From Moorella humiferrea (GTDB taxonomy: Bacteria > Bacillota > DSM-521 > Neomoorellales > Neomoorellaceae), in the NCBI RefSeq assembly GCF_039233145.1, contig NZ_CP136419.1, forward strand, positions 2,268,001 to 2,332,000: a stretch of 64,000 bases of DNA, given 5' to 3'. The translations under genes were made by a program, and so were the position numbers. Under the pieces are notes generated by a model, which saw only the letters and a program-made list of their open reading frames with translations, was not told the DNA's origin and ran no database searches. Of the stretch, positions 43,288 to 51,536 are shown piece after piece; the first letter of the stretch is position 1; each line of letters starts with the position of its first letter.

Positions 43288-44559
43288 CTACATTTTGCCT
43301 CCGGTCATCAACCTGGCCTGAGGCAGTTTTCTTAGAATTAAAGCGGATATAGGAGCAACTATCGCGCCCACGCCCAGGGCCAGGAATGCCGGTCCCCAAA
43401 TCCTTGCTGCCGTTGGATCGGTCGTAGCGTTGTAAGCCTGTAATATCTTCCCAAAAGCAATCGGAGCGATAATTGTCATCGAGTAGCCAACGGCCGATTG
43501 GAGCCCCAGTATTGTAGCCCTTATTTTGGGCGATACCATATCAGTAAGGCCGGCTTTGTATATGGCAGAGTCTGAAATCACCCAAAAACCTATCCACAAT
43601 CCAACTAAAACCACCAGCCCCAGAGGCTTTCCAATTAAATAGCCGAAGAAGAATTCGGGAATCAGGCTACATGTAGCCCCCAGTAAAATCGCTTTGGTTC
43701 GTCCTATTTTGTCAGCCAGAATCCCAAGCAGCCAGACGGCCGGCGCCCCAACAAGGGTTATACACGCCGCCATTAACCCGCCCCATTTCACAGCTGCATC
43801 TGCCGCCATACCCGCAACACTGGCATTAGCTACCATATAAGGACCAATCCATCCCCAAAAGGCATACAATTCCCACATGTGTCCCATATAGGAGAGAGTA
43901 ATCATGCAGGGACCAGCGTATCCGCCTTCCGGCGCTGGCAAAATTCTAGCTGGTGCTACTGTAGGTATTCCTGGTGCTCCATCAAACTGAACACCCTGGG
44001 TGGGCTTTTCCTGCACAAATAGTAATATAATGAGAAAAGCAAGGAAAACCGGCACTGACGTCCACAGCATTCCTACGCGCCAACCGTGGGCCGCCGCAAT
44101 CGGTGCTGCTACAAAATAACCGCCCGCAGAGGCTGCAGTCAAAGCCCCTGTATAGGCACCGAGAGCCCCACCCCGTTCGTGGGGGGCAAACCAGTTGGAT
44201 AGGAGAGCCATACCCGGAGCATAAATTGCACCAGCGGCACAACCGGTAAGTAACCGCATGATCAAAACGGTCCATTTGTCATGGACAACGAAGACAAACG
44301 CAGTCGCAAAAATCCCTGTTAACAAGGTTGCATAAAGTACGACCCTCTTTGTGCCAATTTTATCGGCGAGCCATCCTGTGATTAATACAACTATCACATA
44401 CCCGGCTTGAAAAGCAGCAATAATCATGCCCGTATCCGAGGCGTTTAAATGGAATTCAGCCGAAATGTACTTCAGCACCGCAGAAAAGTTGTACCATGGC
44501 AAATAGCCAATGATCATTGATAGAACCATCCATAACAAAATTTGCTTTTTCTTTTCCAT
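43288..44559 (-). CDS. MFS transporter (candidate organic anion carrier)
   Basis: 423 residues with 12 predicted membrane segments. MFS loop motif GWLADKIGTKRVV between TM2 and TM3; a related loop, GILADKIGRTKAILL, between TM8 and TM9. First gene of the nine-gene operon and directly behind a sigma-54 promoter. Presumably imports or exports the substrate or product of the oxidoreductases; similarity is to the broad NarK/oxalate-type carriers, and a ligand cannot be named. Confidence 0.83.
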   Translation of the reverse strand: MEKKKQILLWMVLSMIIGYLPWYNFSAVLKYISAEFHLNASDTGMIIAAFQAGYVIVVLITGWLADKIGTKRVVLYATLLTGIFATAFVFVVHDKWTVLIMRLLTGCAAGAIYAPGMALLSNWFAPHERGGALGAYTGALTAASAGGYFVAAPIAAAHGWRVGMLWTSVPVFLAFLIILLFVQEKPTQGVQFDGAPGIPTVAPARILPAPEGGYAGPCMITLSYMGHMWELYAFWGWIGPYMVANASVAGMAADAAVKWGGLMAACITLVGAPAVWLLGILADKIGRTKAILLGATCSLIPEFFFGYLIGKPLGLVVLVGLWIGFWVISDSAIYKAGLTDMVSPKIRATILGLQSAVGYSMTIIAPIAFGKILQAYNATTDPTAARIWGPAFLALGVGAIVAPISALILRKLPQARLMTGGKM

Positions 44560-44666
44560 AATGAATAAATTCCACCCTCCCTTTTTAGCCTAAAAACAAA
44601 ATCTATAACTTTTTGATCACCTCCAGCCCCATGGGTACCCATTTCAATGTTACATAAATTATAAAT

Positions 44667-44682
44667 AGCAATTTCTATGCCA
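44667..44682 (-). promoter_or_regulatory. Sigma-54 promoter of the MFS-molybdoenzyme operon
   Basis: Minus strand TGGCATAGAAATTGCT: GG and GC elements with the exact 16-base spacing of the -24/-12 consensus (TGGCACGNNNNTTGCA). About 108 nt before the MFS start. Confidence 0.75.
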
Positions 44683-44700
44683 AAGAAGAGGCAGAAACAC

Positions 44701-44737
44701 GACAAGGTTGGTAACAAAGACCCAACAACCCCTTGTC
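44701..44737. promoter_or_regulatory. Inverted repeat between divergent sigma-54 promoters (candidate activator site)
   Basis: GACAAGG (44701-44707) and CCTTGTC (44731-44737), centred between the promoters at 44667 and 44909. This intergenic stretch (44560-44981) has no gene; it holds the two promoters and this repeat. Activator binding is an inference from position only. Confidence 0.4.
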
Positions 44738-44908
44738 CTATTTTAACTCACTAAATGTACTATTTTAAGACCAATAAACAAAAATGTCCCAACTTCAAAC
44801 ACGCATTGAGCATAAAAAGCACTAGAGGCGGACCTGCATCTTATCTTTCAATCTAAAAATAAATTAATGCAAATAAATTACGCACAGCATAACACACGAT
44901 TATTTTTG

Positions 44909-44924
44909 TGGCACGAAATTTGCA
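44909..44924 (+). promoter_or_regulatory. Sigma-54 promoter of hdrBC
   Basis: TGGCACGAAATTTGCA matches the -24/-12 consensus at every conserved base. About 58 nt before the hdrB-like start on the plus strand. Confidence 0.85.
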
Positions 44925-44981
44925 TTTGTAGACCTTTATTGGAAAAACTACGTAATTAAAATAGGTTCTGCAGGTGAAATA

Positions 44982-45827
44982 ATGTCTGAAACAATTATTC
45001 TCTACCCCGGGTGTCTGGTTTCCTACCGCTTCCCGGAGTATGAAGCAGCAGCTAAGCTCTTGCTGCAACATCTCGGCTACAATGTGACCAGCCTTCCCCA
45101 CGCCCTATGCTGCGGCTCTTTTTTAGAAGGCAGCACACCAAACTGGATCAATTACACTGCTTACAATCTGGCTCTGGCAGCAAAAATGCAATCCCCTCTG
45201 GTAACGTTGTGTGGTGGTTGTACTAACGCTTTCAAGCGCGTTCAGCACATGTTACTTGCCGAACCGCAGCTTTTGAGCCTGGTAAATGCAAGGCTCGCTC
45301 GCTTAAACCTGAAATTAGAACCTGTTGTACCAGTACAACACCTGATTCAAATTTTGCTGACCAGGCATAAAGACCTGCAAGAAATGGTCACGCGCTTTTT
45401 GCCTTTTAAAGTCGCGCCTGTATATCCATGCCAGGTATTTAGACCCGGCAATATTATGAACTTCGATCACCCCCTACGACCCAGTTCTCTGCTGCAACTA
45501 ATCACGCTAACTGGTGCCACCGCCCAAAATTACTCCCAGGAATATCAGTGCTGCGGTTCCAGCCTTTACATGGTAGACCCCCAAATGGCATTCACCATGG
45601 GTAAAATAAAAATCGAAAGCATGATTGCCTCTGGTGCCGATTTTGCCCTCACCGCTTGCGGGAACTGCCATCTGCTGCTTCAAAGGCTTCAATCCAGATA
45701 CCATCATGGCATTCCTTTTCCTGTCATCTTTTTACCGCAACTGATCGGGCTCGCCCTGGGGTGGTCTCCAAGCCGAATGGGCATTGCCAACCCGCAACTG
45801 AGGAGGCTCCTTACAAATGTTATCTGA
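44982..45827 (+). CDS. HdrB-like subunit (two CCG domains)
   Basis: 281 residues. Two complete cysteine sets: Cys11, Cys43-Cys44, Cys77, Cys80, and Cys150, Cys190-Cys191, Cys226, Cys229, spaced like the CX31CCX32CxxC motifs of HdrB that bind the paired noncubane clusters at which disulfides are cleaved. No transmembrane part. In HdrABC and in the sulfur-oxidising sHdr complex, HdrB is the site of thiol/disulfide chemistry. Here no HdrA flavoprotein is encoded, so the disulfide partner is probably the lipoyl protein at 50844-51284. A very good sigma-54 promoter lies upstream. Confidence 0.87.
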   Translation: MSETIILYPGCLVSYRFPEYEAAAKLLLQHLGYNVTSLPHALCCGSFLEGSTPNWINYTAYNLALAAKMQSPLVTLCGGCTNAFKRVQHMLLAEPQLLSLVNARLARLNLKLEPVVPVQHLIQILLTRHKDLQEMVTRFLPFKVAPVYPCQVFRPGNIMNFDHPLRPSSLLQLITLTGATAQNYSQEYQCCGSSLYMVDPQMAFTMGKIKIESMIASGADFALTACGNCHLLLQRLQSRYHHGIPFPVIFLPQLIGLALGWSPSRMGIANPQLRRLLTNVI

Positions 45828-46176
45828 TTGTCGCCATTGTGATGCCTGCCGCCGCGTCTGCCCCGTCCTAAAACTAGGAGTGCCCGCTTTTCCAGCTTGT
45901 TACGAAACAAGCGAGCGAAGCCCGGCTGTTTGGAACTGTACCAATTGCTGGCTGTGTCATGAAGCCTGCCCTGCCGGAATAAATCTTTGGCAGAAAAAAG
46001 CCCTGGCCCAGCAGCAGTGCATACCTCCAGCCGCGATAGCGCAGGGCATCGATAATCTCAAAGCTACGGGCCTCGTCTTCCCTTTTACGCCAGAGCTGAA
46101 CGAAAGACGCCGGGCTTATGGCCTCGAACCGGTAAAACTGCTAGACCAACGAAAACTGTCGTTACTCATCAGCTAA
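45817..46176 (+). CDS. HdrC-like subunit (two 4Fe-4S clusters)
   Basis: 119 residues, start overlapping the hdrB end by 11 nt. CRHCDACRRVCP and CTNCWLCHEACP are two 4Fe-4S sites, followed by a helical tail. HdrC wires HdrB to an electron source. Its 3' end overlaps the convergent radical-SAM gene by 15 nt. Short but a complete HdrC for soluble complexes. Confidence 0.83.
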   Translation: MLSDCRHCDACRRVCPVLKLGVPAFPACYETSERSPAVWNCTNCWLCHEACPAGINLWQKKALAQQQCIPPAAIAQGIDNLKATGLVFPFTPELNERRRAYGLEPVKLLDQRKLSLLIS

Positions 46177-47142
46177 GGTACAGCACCGGTCATTGAATTC
46201 AATTTCAAGCGCCATCTCACGGGCCAGCCTGATAGTCTCGGGGCTGGGATAGGCTATGGCATTAACGCCTGCATTAATAGCAAATTGCTCTAACAGCGGT
46301 CTTTCATACCCAGCAGGCCGGGCGCAGCCAAGGGAAAGCTGGGCCCGGGGATTAGCTAGCCTGGCCAGGGCAATGATGCGGCCGCATTTTTCCACCGACG
46401 GCAGGGTCACCCTGGCCATAGGAGTACCCCGCAGCGGTGTAAGAACAACCACCACTACGTGCCGGGGTTGGGCGTTGCTAATCATTTTCAGGGCCTCTAT
46501 CTCGCCATTTATGCGTCCATAGTGAAGGCCTACAACTATATGGGGAGCTACCTCTAGTTGATATTGCTGGCATAAATCTAAAAAGCTCTGGTATACCTCC
46601 GGGCCATAATCAAGGTGGTATACATCGCGAATAGTTTCTCGCGCCCCAATAACATCTACCAAAACTTGATCAACGTCAGCTTGCTTTAGTCCGGCAATAA
46701 TTTCCTCGCTTACCAGACCGGTATGCACAATTATTTTAAGGCCCCAGGTTTTGATCTTCTTAATGGCTTCCATAAATGGGCCCAAGGGCACAGCGCCGGA
46801 TTTATCCGCGCCACCGCTCAGAAGAATTCCCTGACACCCTTCAGCTTGAAGCTCTTTTACTGTATCCAACAGTTTTTCCGGGGTGGTGCAGCTAAGCATC
46901 GAATGCAGGAGCTTTTTTTGGCAGTGATCACAGTTCAAAGCACAGCTAGTACCAGTAAGGCTTATGGCCACGAACCGATTACGATTATTACGGTAGTATT
47001 CGTTTTCATAGCCCTTGGTCCCGGGAGCAGAAAAAAAGATCTTGTTGTCAAAATATTGGCGCCTTACCCGCCAGGCTTCGTTTAACAAAATACTTGTCGG
47101 TAGAGACAACCAGGTATCAAAATCAAAACCTTGAAAAGTCAT
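46162..47142 (-). CDS. Radical SAM protein, BioB-like, in the lipoyl cluster
   Basis: 326 residues. Cluster motif CALNCDHC (Cys67, Cys71, Cys74), LSGGADKSG, and a late SLGCARPAGYER that resembles a second cluster region in biotin-synthase-like enzymes. Starts with ATGA overlap of the lplA stop. Last gene of the operon led by the lipoyl protein, so sulfur insertion or modification of the lipoyl cofactor is a fair guess; the exact reaction is unknown. Confidence 0.75.
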   Translation of the reverse strand: MTFQGFDFDTWLSLPTSILLNEAWRVRRQYFDNKIFFSAPGTKGYENEYYRNNRNRFVAISLTGTSCALNCDHCQKKLLHSMLSCTTPEKLLDTVKELQAEGCQGILLSGGADKSGAVPLGPFMEAIKKIKTWGLKIIVHTGLVSEEIIAGLKQADVDQVLVDVIGARETIRDVYHLDYGPEVYQSFLDLCQQYQLEVAPHIVVGLHYGRINGEIEALKMISNAQPRHVVVVVLTPLRGTPMARVTLPSVEKCGRIIALARLANPRAQLSLGCARPAGYERPLLEQFAINAGVNAIAYPSPETIRLAREMALEIEFNDRCCTLADE

Positions 47143-48218
47143 TTTTCATCCTCTCCCTGCAAGCAGGAAACAGTTGCGGCTTTAATGGCAAGTATAAAAT
47201 CATCGGGGGTAACACCAGGGAGATAATATTCCCTGCCGGCGAAAAAAGCCTGTACCCGTTTTTGAAGGGCATTAAGGCGGCAATTTTTTAAAGTTGCTTC
47301 CAAATCAGCGATCAGGCGCGGGGGATAGGCAAAAAAATCGCCTGTAATTAGCAGTCCGCTAATAATATCTCGCTGCCGGTCGAGACATAAATCCACCCTT
47401 ATCAAGCCGCCAGGCGCCTTATGGCTGGATGTGCCCATTGCCTGCCAGCCGGCTTTTCTATGGCCATAAATCCATTCGTCCGAGTTATACCACGGCAGCT
47501 TGTGCTCCAATTCTTTTTGTTCATCTGCCGAAAGGCCTTCTTGCTGAAAACTAACACCCAGCATTTCTTGAAATCCGGCGACTACAGCCTCTTTTATCTC
47601 ATCTAAAGAAGGAACTTGAGCCAGTTCCCGACTCAACCAGGTAAGCCTTTCCCGCAAAGAGTGGATCCCTTTGTCCGCTAACTTTACCGCTGGTATGCGT
47701 AAAGCCTTGACCATTGTGTCCAACCTGAAGTCGATTAAAATCGTACCGTGAAATAGAAAAGCACTCCCTAACTCTGTACCCCCCGCGCCGCTGATCTTTT
47801 TACCGTTGATTTCGATATCGTTGTGCGGGCGGAACTGGGCTTTAATTCCCAATTTGTCTAAAGCTTTTATACATCCCTCGCAAAGCAAACGGTAGGTCTC
47901 TTCTATGGAACCCCAGCCATCTATCACATCCTTGCTGGCAACCAGCTCCCAGCCCAGGATTCCTGGATCCATTAATATAGCACCGCCGCCACTAAGGCGG
48001 CGGTTAATAGCCAGGCCATTCGACCTGCAGAACTCCACGTCGATCTCATCATAAACGTTCTGGTTATAACCTACCAAAACGCAAGGGAAAAACCTTAAAA
48101 ACCTGAGGGTGTTTCTGCTCAGCCTCTTGTTAATTGCCTCTAACAAGACGGCATCGAGGGCCATATTTGTGCCTGCAGGCAACAGCCCGGTATCCAGCAA
48201 GCGCCATGCCTTTTTCAC
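47139..48218 (-). CDS. lplA: Lipoate-protein ligase with accessory C-terminal domain
   Basis: 359 residues from GTG at 48218, overlapping the preceding stop by 4 nt. BPL/LplA catalytic fold: RFFPCVLVGYNQNVYDEID, RRLSGGGAILMD, PHNDIEINGKKISGAGG (lipoyl-AMP Lys). A C-terminal part (about 250-345; GGLIRVDLCLDRQRDIISGLLITGDFFA) is the LplA accessory domain. It would attach lipoate or octanoate to the GcvH-like protein of the same operon. Confidence 0.87.
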   Translation of the reverse strand: MKKAWRLLDTGLLPAGTNMALDAVLLEAINKRLSRNTLRFLRFFPCVLVGYNQNVYDEIDVEFCRSNGLAINRRLSGGGAILMDPGILGWELVASKDVIDGWGSIEETYRLLCEGCIKALDKLGIKAQFRPHNDIEINGKKISGAGGTELGSAFLFHGTILIDFRLDTMVKALRIPAVKLADKGIHSLRERLTWLSRELAQVPSLDEIKEAVVAGFQEMLGVSFQQEGLSADEQKELEHKLPWYNSDEWIYGHRKAGWQAMGTSSHKAPGGLIRVDLCLDRQRDIISGLLITGDFFAYPPRLIADLEATLKNCRLNALQKRVQAFFAGREYYLPGVTPDDFILAIKAATVSCLQGEDEK

Positions 48219-49267
48219 GCCATCTTCACCTCGTTATCAACCGGCGGCTCATACTGGTTCAGCTGGGTACGAATTTCAAGAATATCACCTGGGGATGGCT
48301 GAAAAGGGAAGTTACGAATAGGCTGCGATGGCCTTTCGTTGCCATAAGGGCGATTGCAGGCTACCGTACCATCGGAACCGGGGCAGCCTGATGTTAAAAA
48401 GGGTGCTCCCCCGTTTATCACCTGGTCTAATAACGATGGCGAAACACCGAAATTAATTATTTGTCCATACTCGTTAAACTGCATGTATCGCCCCCGGGTC
48501 AACCCTTTGTTTATCAAATAACGGGCAAGTTGAACCCGCCGGTAATGGCCCAGGTGGGGCTGGGGTCTACCGGCTAATTTGCTACCAGCTTCTGGATAAA
48601 ACGAAAATAAATGAGTTTCTGCACCTAGATCTTCGGCTCGCTGGATCACCTGGACCATCTCGGCCTCTGTTTCTCCAAGGCCAACAACTAGATGAATGCC
48701 AACCTGCTTTTCTCCAAAAACTGCAACGGCTTCTCTCACGCCTTGCCAGTATCTGTTCCAGCTGTGTGGCCCCTGTACCCCATGGCCACGATGGCGATCA
48801 AACAGCACCTCTGTTGCTGCATCAATAGCGATTCCCACCCTATCCGCCCCACTGGTCCGGATTTGTTCCAGGGCAGTTACGCTGTTGACCAGCGTGGGTG
48901 TAATCAGGGCGCTGACTGGATATGGGGTGCTGGCTTTGACTTCCTGAATCACCCGGCAAAGATCCTCCAAAGCGCGCGGATGGGTAATCATCGATACACA
49001 AACTCGTTGCACTTGATCGGTTACTAATAAAGAGCGTTCAATCACTTCTTTTAATGGGTAAACCGGCCAAGTTACCCGGATAAAGGTTGGGGTGCCAGAA
49101 CGTGAGCGCGCCAGGCCGCAATAAGCACAATTGGCAGCACAGCCCTGCTCATATGTTAACAGCAAGTTTAAAGCTTTTAATTTGGCCTCGCGGTAAAATA
49201 CCCCTTCTTTCAGGCCAAGTGTCATGGCTGCAGCCAGGCTGGTTTTTACATATTTTGGGCTCTGCAC
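48215..49267 (-). CDS. Radical SAM protein, candidate lipoyl synthase subunit (LipS-like)
   Basis: About 350 residues; GTG at 49267 lies 7 nt after GGGAGG, while the ATGs at 49285 and 49282 precede that site. Cluster motif CAANCAYCGLARSR, then TFIRVTWPVYPL. Shares with the next gene the segments GLGETE and QMQF.(E/D)(Y/F)GQ(I/V)I.FG, so the two are paralogous partners. Paired radical-SAM genes beside lplA and a lipoyl-domain gene match the two-protein lipoyl synthase LipS1/LipS2 known from Thermococcus and sHdr clusters. This assignment is by context and pattern, not by a search. Confidence 0.7.
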   Translation of the reverse strand: MQSPKYVKTSLAAAMTLGLKEGVFYREAKLKALNLLLTYEQGCAANCAYCGLARSRSGTPTFIRVTWPVYPLKEVIERSLLVTDQVQRVCVSMITHPRALEDLCRVIQEVKASTPYPVSALITPTLVNSVTALEQIRTSGADRVGIAIDAATEVLFDRHRGHGVQGPHSWNRYWQGVREAVAVFGEKQVGIHLVVGLGETEAEMVQVIQRAEDLGAETHLFSFYPEAGSKLAGRPQPHLGHYRRVQLARYLINKGLTRGRYMQFNEYGQIINFGVSPSLLDQVINGGAPFLTSGCPGSDGTVACNRPYGNERPSQPIRNFPFQPSPGDILEIRTQLNQYEPPVDNEVKMA

Positions 49268-49288
49268 AGAGTTTCCTCCCATCATAGG

Positions 49289-50311
49289 TTACTTGGATCG
49301 ATATGTTCTCCCCAGCTCTGCTATCAGTTTATAAATCGAACCATTACCGGCTTCGATTTCATCTTCGTCAAAATCTTCACCGTCTAGTTCAAATACACGT
49401 CTTTGGGTAATCCAGGCCTCTCGCCAGTCCATTTTACAAATTTGTCCTATCAGGGTGGGTACTTCATCTTTATCAGGGGCTCCCTTTAAAAACCAGCCCG
49501 ACATTTCTTCAAGCCGCCCAAAGTTGGAACAGTCGAGCCACAGGCCGGTTTGTTCCAGGGGCTTACCGCTCGCTACTATTTCGATGAATCTTTCTTTTGG
49601 GATCCCAAAGTGAATAACCTGTCCAAAATCGCCAAATTGCATCTGACTGCACGATGATATCTGATTGATGATGAGGTACCTGCCCACTAAGATCCTGTAG
49701 AACTTGCCCAAGCTCACCTTAATTTTAGCGGTAGCTTCCAGGGGGCTAACATAGGGCAAGACTCCCATGTCCTTTGCCTTTTGCATGGTTGCTAGAATCT
49801 GCTGTTCAGTTTCTCCTAACCCCACGCTCAAAGTAAGGCCGACTCTATCCTTGCCCCACAGTTCAACTGCTGCCTCTGTTAATCGCCAGCATTCATCCCA
49901 CCAGGACAGCCCGCTTCTATTTCCATGTCTAACGCTGGCATCCAGGTTTCTGGTGGCGCTAATAAGAGAAAAACAAACTCCAGCGACCCCCGCTTGTTTT
50001 AAGAGCCGCAATTCACTTATATCCTTCAGCGCCCCTGGGCCTAAAGTGACTACGATCGGCCCTCCACCACAATCTACAATCTTACCTGTTAGGCTACACA
50101 CATCTTCTATAACTCCCGGGTATGGATACGTTACAATATTAATACCCCGCTCTCCAGCGGTCCAATCCTGCAAATCTTCTATAGCTAAAAATCGGGTTTT
50201 TTCCAGGGAATTCGAGCAGTAATCGCATGCATTCTGACAGGTTGCGTCCCTACGAAGTAGCATTGCCCGCCAGGGATATGTTTCCGTGTCGAGGGCAACA
50301 TTTAGTATCAT
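49289..50311 (-). CDS. Radical SAM protein, candidate lipoyl synthase partner (LipS-like)
   Basis: 340 residues from ATG at 50311, right after GAGGGAGGG. Cluster motif CQNACDYC (Cys25, Cys29, Cys32), GLGETEQQI, SQMQFGDFGQVIHFGI and a C-terminal acidic stretch. Paralogous to the following gene at 48215-49267 and probably forms a heterodimer with it. LipS1/LipS2 together insert the two sulfurs of lipoyl groups. No classical LipA signature (second CxxxxCxxxxxC at the N-terminus) is present in either. Confidence 0.7.
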   Translation of the reverse strand: MILNVALDTETYPWRAMLLRRDATCQNACDYCSNSLEKTRFLAIEDLQDWTAGERGINIVTYPYPGVIEDVCSLTGKIVDCGGGPIVVTLGPGALKDISELRLLKQAGVAGVCFSLISATRNLDASVRHGNRSGLSWWDECWRLTEAAVELWGKDRVGLTLSVGLGETEQQILATMQKAKDMGVLPYVSPLEATAKIKVSLGKFYRILVGRYLIINQISSCSQMQFGDFGQVIHFGIPKERFIEIVASGKPLEQTGLWLDCSNFGRLEEMSGWFLKGAPDKDEVPTLIGQICKMDWREAWITQRRVFELDGEDFDEDEIEAGNGSIYKLIAELGRTYRSK

Positions 50312-50412
50312 AAATGTCCCTCCCTCTACCCCCATTTTCTAAATTAAACAGACACCACAGCTCGCACAAAAGCCATGGTGCCTGCAACAGCCAGTTAGTG
50401 CCTTAGTTTTAA

Positions 50413-50772
50413 TTAATCTACCCAAAAAGCTTCGACTGCTTCGGTCAAGTACGTGCAGGCATAGGCAAAAGTCTTAGCCCCACCAAAAGGAATCGCAACG
50501 CTTGCTGCTTCGTAAATCTCTTCTTTGGTAGCGCCTTCCTGAATGGCGTTGTAAGTATGAATAACAATGCAGTACTTGCACGGAGTTCTTACACCCTGCG
50601 CCAGCATCATCAGCTCTTTGGTTTTATTATCGAAAACCCCGTAATTGGCAGCAGCATATTTTTCCAAATCCATGTAGGCCTGAATAGTTTTGGGCATGGC
50701 AACCTTGGCCCGCTCCAACCCATCCTGAAAGTCTTTCAAAATACGCTGGGCCCTATTTAGTTCTTCGGCCAT
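50413..50772 (-). CDS. AhpD-like dithiol protein (carboxymuconolactone decarboxylase fold)
   Basis: 119 residues, all helical. The active-site motif is PCKYCIVIHTYNA with Cys65, Cys68 and His72, as in AhpD. AhpD proteins reduce peroxiredoxins or disulfides with electrons from lipoylated proteins. Being directly downstream of the lipoyl protein gene, it likely docks on that protein. The gap to the next gene is 101 nt. Confidence 0.82.
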   Translation of the reverse strand: MAEELNRAQRILKDFQDGLERAKVAMPKTIQAYMDLEKYAAANYGVFDNKTKELMMLAQGVRTPCKYCIVIHTYNAIQEGATKEEIYEAASVAIPFGGAKTFAYACTYLTEAVEAFWVD

Positions 50773-50843
50773 TTTACCCGTACCTCCCTTGGGATAATCA
50801 TTGGGATAATCAATACATTGGCACTAACTGGCCGGTCGTCTTT

Positions 50844-51284
50844 TTAAAAGCCTTTTTTCTCTTGTAGCTTCTTTTGCCGTTCGATTTCAGGTTCTAGCCA
50901 TTCCCTTAAATTATCGCTCCGCAGCAGATTTGCCAGTTCCGCTTCAAGGTTATCGGGTTTGATTTTGGCAATCCATCCCTCACCATAAGGGTCCTGATTT
51001 ACCAGCGAAGGGTCAAACTCCAGCTCGGGGTTTATAGCTAATATTTGTCCTGACACTGGGGCATAAACGCGGCCAACCCATTTGCCAGATTCTATGGACA
51101 TAAAGGCCTTATCCTGTTGTACTTTTTTCCCGGGTTCAACCATCTCGACGAAGACCAGCTCACCAGCCATACTGGTAGCATATTCGGTCATACCCATTAC
51201 AACCACATCATCATCCACGCGAGCCCAAAAATGATGCTTATCATAATAGTAGTCATCCGGGAAATTAAATTTGTCAACCCGCAA
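50844..51284 (-). CDS. GcvH-like lipoyl-carrier protein (LbpA-type candidate)
   Basis: 146 residues from TTG at 51284 (AGGAGG 8 nt upstream). GcvH-type lipoyl domain: KHHFWARVDDDVVVMGMTEYA, the modification hairpin SIESGKWVGRVYAPVSG with Lys68 as lipoylation site, and NQDPYGEGWIAKIKP. Canonical GcvH has ESVKA at the site; here it is ESGKW. No gcvP or gcvT is present; instead hdrBC, lplA and radical-SAM genes are, as for lipoate-binding proteins of sHdr systems. It probably carries a dihydrolipoyl arm between an acceptor site and HdrB. Confidence 0.82.
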   Translation of the reverse strand: MRVDKFNFPDDYYYDKHHFWARVDDDVVVMGMTEYATSMAGELVFVEMVEPGKKVQQDKAFMSIESGKWVGRVYAPVSGQILAINPELEFDPSLVNQDPYGEGWIAKIKPDNLEAELANLLRSDNLREWLEPEIERQKKLQEKKGF

Positions 51285-51330
51285 GGCTGTAACCTCCTTG
51301 TCAGTATCAGCAGCGATATTTTCTTTTCAT

Positions 51331-51346
51331 TGCAATTCCTATGCCA
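51331..51346 (-). promoter_or_regulatory. Sigma-54 promoter of the lipoyl operon
   Basis: Minus strand TGGCATAGGAATTGCA, with exact -24/-12 spacing, about 47 nt before the lipoyl-protein start. It differs from the promoter at 44667-44682 in only two of 16 bases. Confidence 0.8.
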
Positions 51347-51403
51347 GCATCTTTCCGCTACCAATAAATTTAAGCAAGCTTAAAAACTAAAGAGATAATA
51401 AGA

Positions 51404-51431
51404 ACAAAAAAGCCCCTGTTAAAAACGGGGC
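51404..51431 (-). terminator. Terminator after the sigma-54 activator gene
   Basis: GCCCC (51412-51416) pairs with GGGGC (51427-51431), extended by GTT/AAC with a bulge, and is followed on the minus strand by TTTTTTGTTCTT. It isolates the activator gene from the lipoyl operon downstream. Confidence 0.82.
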
Positions 51432-51536
51432 AATCGCAAGATCTTACTTGTTTTTTTCTAATGTCTTATTATGATACATTGACCGTTTTATTTTGGGCCA
51501 TTAAATTATTTTCAAGGCACCCTTTGTGTTTCAAAA

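Noticed and set aside
50844-51284. Glycine cleavage H protein
   Set aside because: The fold fits, but gcvT and gcvP are absent, the lipoylation site differs (ESGKW) and neighbours are hdrBC, AhpD-like and lipoyl assembly genes.
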